Below are positions 57,871-64,000 of a stretch of DNA of 64,000 bases, piece by piece. The position numbers and the translations under genes were made by a program. The notes beneath the pieces are model-generated. The model saw only the letters and a program-made list of their open reading frames with translations, was not told the origin of the DNA and searched no databases. Position 1 is the first letter of the stretch. Each line of letters starts with the position of its first letter. Origin of the DNA: Paratinospora sagittata (Eukaryota; Streptophyta; Magnoliopsida; Ranunculales; Menispermaceae); the NCBI GenBank assembly GCA_035771175.1, contig CM069599.1, positions 34,443,562 through 34,507,561 of the forward strand, given 5' to 3'.

Positions 57871-60800
57871 GTTAGAACATGATATTTGTATATGCTTTGA
57901 TCGTTTTAGTAACTAAGTATATGGTGTCGTGAAAATATCTAGATTAACTACAGAAACGAGATAATAGTTTCTTCAATTGCTTATGAGTCCTAAATGGATT
58001 TATTATTCGTGATTTGACGTGAGTTGAGACATTAAAGATGTACATAGATATGAATACGTGAAATTGAATTATGGAGTGATTGTGACAGGTTAAATTAGTT
58101 GGATTTAATTTGGAGCTGGACTCGAAAACGACGATGATTGGGTTTAAGAGGAACATGTTGTACTGTGAGTATAGTTTTCTTGATTTGGTTCTTGTATGAC
58201 ATTGTACGAATATAAAATGTTTGATTGTATGCATGTTATATTTATATATAATGCATTGAGGTTTATGGATCATGCAAATTGATTTTAGCAATTGGAGTTT
58301 GTAATGATGAGGTTTTGCGAGTCCTCATTGTCATTTCTTTAGGAATTAGACCCAGATGAGGTTTTGCGAGTCCTCATTGTCAGTAGGTCTGTCCTGACAA
58401 GGGTTGCGATCCTTGAAATGACTGTAATTGGGTGATAAGAAGCCGTGTCTACCTTGTACGACCATACAAGGGTTAGACCCGCTCTCTTGCCTTGCGGAGG
58501 AGGGAGATTGTGCATTGTGTTATTGAAAATCATGTCATTTATGTTGTTGACATGTACAATATATTCGTTGAATGATGCATGTGTTGAATAAGTGTTTGAA
58601 ATGATTTTAAATGTCATATTTCTCTAAATGTATATAATTGTCATATCAAGAACTATATTCACTGAGCTGTTGTTTGCTCACCCCATTTCCTCCAATATTT
58701 CAGGTATTGAGTCGAAGGGAAAAGAAAAATCTGTGAGTGATAATCACGTGAGCCTTCGTCTGGTATGTGTATGTATGCTTGGAGGAAATAGCATATATTT
58801 TTGTTATTTTACTTATCACACATTATATATATATATATATGTGTGTATTATCATCTAGATGGGATGTGTGGGCATAAATAGATATAGCTTAATATATTGG
58901 ATGATGAAATGAAATTGTGATGTGTGAAGGAAGGGAATGATTATAGAGATCTATATTGGATGTGATTTGTGGTATAGAAAAAAAAATTATGTACATTTTG
59001 GGAAGATTTGTAAGAGTACATGAAGGCTGACAGTGTATTATATACTGTATATGAGTATGTACAGTGTATAGTACGTTGTGCCGGTCACGACGTTAGCCTA
59101 CGTCAGGGGCGTCGTGACAATATTTCATCATGCCCACTCATAGAGGGACCAACTTCATCATTCCTTACAGCTGGATGTCGAGCTTCAACATCTTCTCAAG
59201 ATGTCTTTGTTAGGACATCAATGATTGAATCTATTGTGACATTTGCATCAGCGATTGCCTGTTGCTCGTCGCTTCTGCACCTCTACTGAAATGCAATGTC
59301 CAAGGCATGTCTTATTCTCAGTCGCACCAAATTACACACAAATAAGAATAACATATAAGAGAGGAAGTTAATGTATAAAATATTGCGATTTAAAAAAGTT
59401 AAACAAAGTATGATTATATTACTTGAGAAGGCTCAGTCTAGAAACACATTTCTTGAGAAGGGTTGTTATCAGGGTTCCAAATAACAGGATGAGATATGAT
59501 AAGGTACCGGTCAAGATAACCTGGACTTGCATCCCATGAACAACTTATACGTTCACCACGTATGCGGGCAGACAAAACATGATCGTCCCAACTCTTCCAC
59601 GTTTGATCATAGAATTCATACGTCACTTGATATTGTTTTGGAGTTGAACTCCGACTTGCTTTCAGGGAACGTAAAAGCCTTTGAGAAATAATCTGTACAT
59701 GGCCTAGTTGACGAAGAACCTTCTCAGGATGGTATGGTTCCACAACATCCAGACATTTTATACATCAGGTATAAAATATAACTTCAGAAATAGGGCGGGT
59801 TGATCTTAGATCCTGATAAGGATCCCAATACACCTGTTCATGTATTTATACAATTAGTTACACAAATGATTGGAATTTTGTTAAAGTAACATAGTTGATT
59901 GTTCATGTAATGATACAATGTTTTTGCTAACCTCCTGAGGGCATAACTTATCAAGTCTCACTCGCAACGCCGTCATGTAATCGTTGTCTAGCCTCATTTC
60001 TTTTTTCGGGATCCACATCTGAACTTGTGGAAGGTTCATGGTGCAATAAGGGTTGGCATGCAAATAGAACGATGGGAAATGATCGTATATCCAACCCTAG
60101 CGCAACAAAAGATAATGAAATTATAAACATGCATACTAATAACAATTAATGTCTATTAAAGAATATTTTGTCAAATGTAAAAATGCATACCTCGAGCAAG
60201 TTGAGGTACCCTGCAATCCGAGATACTGCCCGTCTCGTAGCAAACCCAAGACGACGATACAAATGTGCTAGACATGCAACACATCATGAGAATTGTTCGA
60301 TCATATCCACGTCCATTAGCAATTAAAGGTAAGATACAAAAATGTGCATGCCAGACTTATCACAGAAGAATGTACAACCCAACAAATATGAGAGGTATGC
60401 CCTTGCCGCCCATTCCACCAGTGGGTAGGGGGTGTTGCCTTCCTTGGCAGTGCCAAATTGCTCTTTGAGTCAGTGCTTTGACATGGATTGCCCTTTTACA
60501 CCAAAGTTCTGACCATATGCATCGAACCGCGAGACTCTCAACCCTTGCATCAACAACTCAATTGCACTGACATTGTCAAGTGGTTCAGCTGAGACGACTT
60601 TGCCAACAATGGAGATGTTGAGGAGAATTTGAACATCATCCAACGCGATTGTCATTTCACCGAAGGGAAGATGAAATGTATTTGTCTCCGGTTGCCATTG
60701 CTTCACAAATAAATTTATTAGAGTCTTGTTGGAGAAGGTGTGGGAGCATCCACATATTTGACCCAAACCTGATTGTTGTATGATTTCTTGAAGTCTTTCT

Positions 60801-61156
60801 TGGTCAGAGTGATAAGATAGGTCACATTCAGGTACTTGTGCAACGTGGTTTAAGCACCTCAATGGGGGCGATATTGTGAACACAAAGGAAAATTGAATAA
60901 ATATAGACATAAGAACAACTAATATTAATAACATAACATAAGAAATATACACACTTTAATTATAAGGATAATAACTTACATCGCCATCCCATATATATGC
61001 AGCAACGTGATTTTTGAAGCTAACAAGGAAAAAAGTATCAATATGGCCTCCGGGAAGTGGCCCACTGAGACCTTCAGTTGTCCCTTTGTCAGTATTAGTA
61101 CTCTCTTGCGCAACATTTTGCGCGCTTGTTTCATCGATCTCTTCTTCTTCCTCCAC
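57871..61156 (-). pseudogene. Plant mobile domain (PMD, MAIN-like) gene, broken and split by a solo LTR
   Basis: Minus-strand pieces in order: an acidic start MEEEEEIDETSAQ and PGGHIDTFFLVSFKNHVAAY (61156-60980, then a GT donor); RCLNHVAQVPECDL, then FVKQWQPETNTFHLPFGEMT and IALDDVQILLNISI (about 60880-60470); LKEQFG and SYLLGCTFFCDKSG (60470-60350); WIPKKEMRLDNDYMTALRVR (about 60020-59960); VYWDPYQDLRSTRPISEV (about 59830-59770); and VEPYHPEKVLRQLGHVQII to DASPGYLDRYLIISHPV (59743-59438). The block order is that of PMD proteins. A stop replaces the expected Trp after SMSKH (60470-60472), a frame break follows, and another stop lies in the tail. The final codons are separated from the rest by the solo LTR at 57887-59119. 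Confidence 0.82.
57887..59119. mobile_element. Solo LTR (TG...CA, 5-bp target duplication), probably Gypsy-type
   Basis: The 1233-bp unit begins TGTATATGC, ends GTCGTGACA, and is flanked by ATATT at 57882-57886 and 59120-59124. The internal landmarks GGTTTTGCGAGTCCTCATTG (present twice), TTTGCTCACCCCATTTCC and TACGTCAGGGGCGTCGTGAC are like those of plant Gypsy LTRs. There is no primer-binding site, polyprotein or second LTR, so this is the product of LTR-LTR recombination. Removing it rejoins the PMD reading frame tail. Confidence 0.88.
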
Positions 61157-61851
61157 ATTGCTTTGGACATCTGGTAAATTGGAATGAAGTTGTTATCTTC
61201 TTGCTGAAGCGGTTGGCCGAGCACGTACAACACTTTGCTCGGATTGGGTTGTGACGTATACCACATCAAAAAACAAGCTCATTAAAACAATTTTTGTAAT
61301 GAAAAAACCTCAAATACAAAAACAAAGAACAAAAAAATGGGAAAACCGAACCATGGTTTTCGAGGGCTGTGATAACACTTTTCCCTTATTTTTTTCATAC
61401 ACACAACAATACAATAAACAAACAACGGTACAATGAAAAAGGCAAAAAAATACGCTCAACGCATGCACAAATACACAAATGTACCCAAAATTTTTATGAA
61501 AAGAAAAATACCTCAAAAAAGTTGGAGATATTCTTCAAAGGTGCCGAAACAACACCTAAACAATGATGAAAACCTCAATATATAAGCTCAATTTGAGAGT
61601 GATTCAAGTTAGGGTTCATTTGACGATGGTAGAAGAGGTTTTGAGCTTGAAGAAACGACAATGGCAGAAGAGGTTCGAGGGTTTTTTTTTTTTTTTTGAA
61701 TCGATGGTGTTTTTTAGTTTTTTTTGTTTTTAAAATTGAGGGTTATTTTAAGGATTATTGTACATTTTTTTAGGTAAAAAAAGTGGATTACCGTTGAGTG
61801 TGGTAAAAAAGTAAATGTAATGTGAAGAATAATTATTGTAGTATGTTTAGT

Positions 61852-64000
61852 TGCTCCCTATATATATTCTTTGAGACAAAAGAAAATCGACTAAAAAAAT
61901 AAAAGTTACTTTTTGAAAATAATATGAAATTAGTAATTTCTGAGATTTTAAATAGGTCTTGTTTTTCACGATCAAGTCATTTCTTTTTTAATATATATAT
62001 ATATATCATCAAATAAAATGTCAAAGATTAGAAAACAGTTATAATACACTCGCACTTCTACATGCTGCACGAAGTTTGAATTCTTGTACGTGGCTGCCTG
62101 ATCGTTTACCACTCAGGGCTCAAGGTGGATTAGTCTTTGTGGTGTGCACATACTCAGAAACAACATCCCCTGAATAAATAATAATAACAATAAAAAAAAT
62201 TTAGCATCCAAGTTAAAAAATAATAATACAAATTAACTAAACAATGATCCATGAGAAGCCATACATGCAAAATATATAATTTGATTATTTTTAAACTTTC
62301 ATCAAATTCTAATTAAACACACTCACCCTTTAAAGATATTAATTGTAAGCATAACAATCCTCAAGTACTAAACATTCTTTTTCAATTCCCTACTTCTAGA
62401 AGCTATATATTTTGCCAACCCAAAGAGTTGGATTAACTAAGTTTGTAAATCAAATTAGATTGAGGTGGATAGAAAGAGTTATAACCTAATCAAGTTCAAG
62501 TTAGGTAGTCAAGAGTATAGACAAAAAAAAAAAATCAAATCACTCGAAGTCTCAAACACAGAAAACAATCATACTTTAACTCCAAAGATTAACCTGCCAA
62601 AAGTTAACTCCCCCCTCCCCAAAACCCTAAGAGCATCTCTTTCTCCGTCGCTTAGGGTTTCCTAGCCCTAAGCGGCGGAGCCTCCTCTCTTCTCTCTCTC
62701 TTGTTTTTTTTTTCTTTCTCTTACCGTTTGACCTTTTTTGCTACTCACTGTTGCCGCTCGTCGCTCCCCACCGCTCACCGTCGTCGTTTATTGTTTCACC
62801 TCTGCTCGCATCCGCCGCTTGTTGCTCACCTCTCTCTCTTCGCCCCTCTCGCCGGTTGTGCTCGAACCTGTCGTTTGTTGCTCACCTCTCACTCTCTCCG
62901 CTTTGTTTTTGTTGGCAACGCTCCTTCTCCGTTGCCGAGTGCTTTGCGCTAGAGGCTTCAATGGATTAGGGTTGTTTGTTTTGTTTTTATGTTTTGTTGA
63001 GAGGGCGTCACCCTCTTGTTGTCGGTATTGACCGATGTTGTTAAGCCCTCGAGCTCATTGTTGTTAGTCTTTGATATCATAATGTTGTTGAGCTCCGCTC
63101 TTGATGCTTATTACAAGTCGATGCCTTGTTTATTGGTGTGCCTGCATTATTCTTGATTTGTTCTCAATATGTAGGTAGGTTGTGTCTCCCATGTAGTTTT
63201 TTCATGGAATGGAATATTATCTTTGACAAAATAAAAAAAAATAAAATAAAAAACAGAAAGAATTGCATTGTTTTATTCACCCTCACCCTTTTTATTATAG
63301 TAATATCCAGCGTAAATTGAGTTATATAATTATATTCCCACTTGACGTTAGGTTGATATTTGACCAAATTAAACTTGATATTTGTTGTCCTTGTTGTTTT
63401 ACTTTATTTAAAAAATGCTTGATCTTCAAGACAATAATTTACAGCATCTGTCTTGTTGAACAATACACGTTATGTCAATAGCAAGTATTTATAATTAAAG
63501 TGCATGTCAAGATAGTAATAAACAGAAATAGCATTAATATCACGCTTAATTCCCAACTAATTAACAACCTTTTTGGATTTAAATGTTGTCCATTGACATT
63601 ATATAAAGTCAAAATGTTTTATGTAGGTTGGTGTCAACGCCATTTTTTTTATGTTGGCACTCAATTTCTTTAGATATTTTGTGAATGTGTTTATATTATG
63701 TAGTATCTCTATATACACGTACATCTCAAAAACATCAAAGAGAAGCTGAGTGCTAACGTCGAAAAATTATGTTTGCACACAACATATATTTTACATTACT
63801 CTTACATAAATTGGATTAGAGAGTGATGTTTGGATGTATTTTTTTTTAAATGAGTTGCTCGGTTGATTCATTTTATCAAGTATATATGTTGATGGTCAAA
63901 TTATAAATTTTCATTATTCAAAAGCAAAATCATAATAATAATAATAATAATAATAATTTTTCATTAATCAAAATTAGCTTACTACTTAGTCACGTGCAAC
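61852..64000. other. AT-rich region with retroposon remnants, no gene seen
   Basis: No conserved coding sequence is visible. The reverse strand of about 62035-62170 has A-box-like TGAGTGGTAAACG and B-box-like GAATTCAAACTTC, a possible SINE head. The segment 62600-63256 is LINE-like (separate entry). An AAT-type microsatellite lies at about 63932-63955. The right 700 bp are featureless AT-rich DNA. Confidence 0.5.
62600..63256 (+). mobile_element. Possible internally deleted LINE (5' leader joined to 3' end)
   Basis: A CT- and CG-rich leader (CCGTCGCTTAGGGTTTCC, CGCTCACCGTCGTCG) unlike its surroundings is followed within 500 bp by a terminus reading TTGTGTCTCCCATGTAG, TGGAATATTATCTTTGACAA and an A-rich tail. 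That terminus resembles plant LINE 3' ends. Overlapping frames of 72-97 codons inside are low complexity. No firm target duplication was found. Confidence 0.4.

Larger units (their letters stand above)
56477..61851. mobile_element. Decayed Mutator-like element (MULE) with transposase fragment and plant mobile domain gene
   Basis: The left end ACTAAATATACCACAATA (56477-56494) is mirrored by the right end, reading ACTAAACATACTACAATA on the opposite strand (61834-61851), 16 of 18 matching. Inside are a plus-strand FAR1/MULE transposase fragment and a minus-strand plant mobile domain (PMD) gene that converge, with a solo LTR inserted between them. The flanks GATATGTAC and TATATATTC just outside extended ends share 6 of 9 bases, a possible eroded 9-bp duplication. 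Plant MULEs carrying PMD genes are known; this copy is inactive. Confidence 0.75.

Noticed and set aside
62701..63031. Three overlapping frames of 72-97 codons
   Set aside because: All three frames of one CT/CG-rich segment are open together, which points to composition rather than coding. A LINE leader is a better explanation.
1..64000. CRISPR array, bacterial operon or organelle DNA insertion
   Set aside because: There are no regularly spaced repeats with unique spacers, and all genes are spliced or plant nuclear families. I saw no recognisable chloroplast or mitochondrial gene segment.

Overview
The window is nuclear DNA from a flowering plant, most likely a eudicot. It is AT-rich, its genes are split by GT-AG introns, and it carries plant-specific families (XTH, nicotianamine synthase, CASP-like protein, type-B response regulator) together with Au-type SINEs, plant LINEs, RTE LINE ends, hAT-like elements and a Mutator-like element with a plant mobile domain. 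I cannot name the species from sequence alone. All exon models come from reading splice sites and phases by hand, without transcripts.

Layout: (1) 1-1072 (+), a xyloglucan endotransglucosylase/hydrolase (XTH) gene lacking only its extreme 5' end. (2) 2552-5699 (+), a divergent type-B two-component response regulator, 7 exons, 471 aa. (3) 6774-7628 (-), an intronless nicotianamine synthase with a TATA box and a short C-terminus. (4) 8340-8946, a 5'-truncated LINE with a 14-bp target-site duplication. (5) 10387-18581 (+), a 12-exon PPR/CBS protein (CBSPPR1-like, 616 aa) whose introns hold several SINEs and a MITE. (6) 19818-21171 (-), a 3-exon CASP-like membrane protein, 186 aa. (7) 21172-25992, AT-rich intergenic DNA. 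(8) 25993-56230 (-), APC4, a subunit of the anaphase-promoting complex: 19 exons over 30.2 kb, about 776 aa, with every exon phase consistent except one extra base in exon 6. (9) 56477-61851, a decayed Mutator-like element carrying a FAR1/MULE transposase fragment and a plant mobile domain gene facing each other, split by a 1.2-kb solo LTR. Its left end lies only about 250 bp from the APC4 start codon. (10) 61852-64000, AT-rich DNA with LINE- and SINE-like remnants.

The six host genes are functionally unrelated (cell wall, cytokinin-type signalling, iron chelation, PPR/CBS, membrane scaffold, cell cycle), as expected in a plant genome. The interesting biology is in the mobile elements. The APC4 introns hold two LINE copies of one subfamily, at least four RTE LINE ends, three copies of an hAT-like element (two with exact 8-bp target duplications, in opposite orientation on either side of exons 3-6), Au and other tRNA-derived SINEs, and a LINE nested inside an older element. 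No complete autonomous element and no tRNA, rRNA or CRISPR feature was found.
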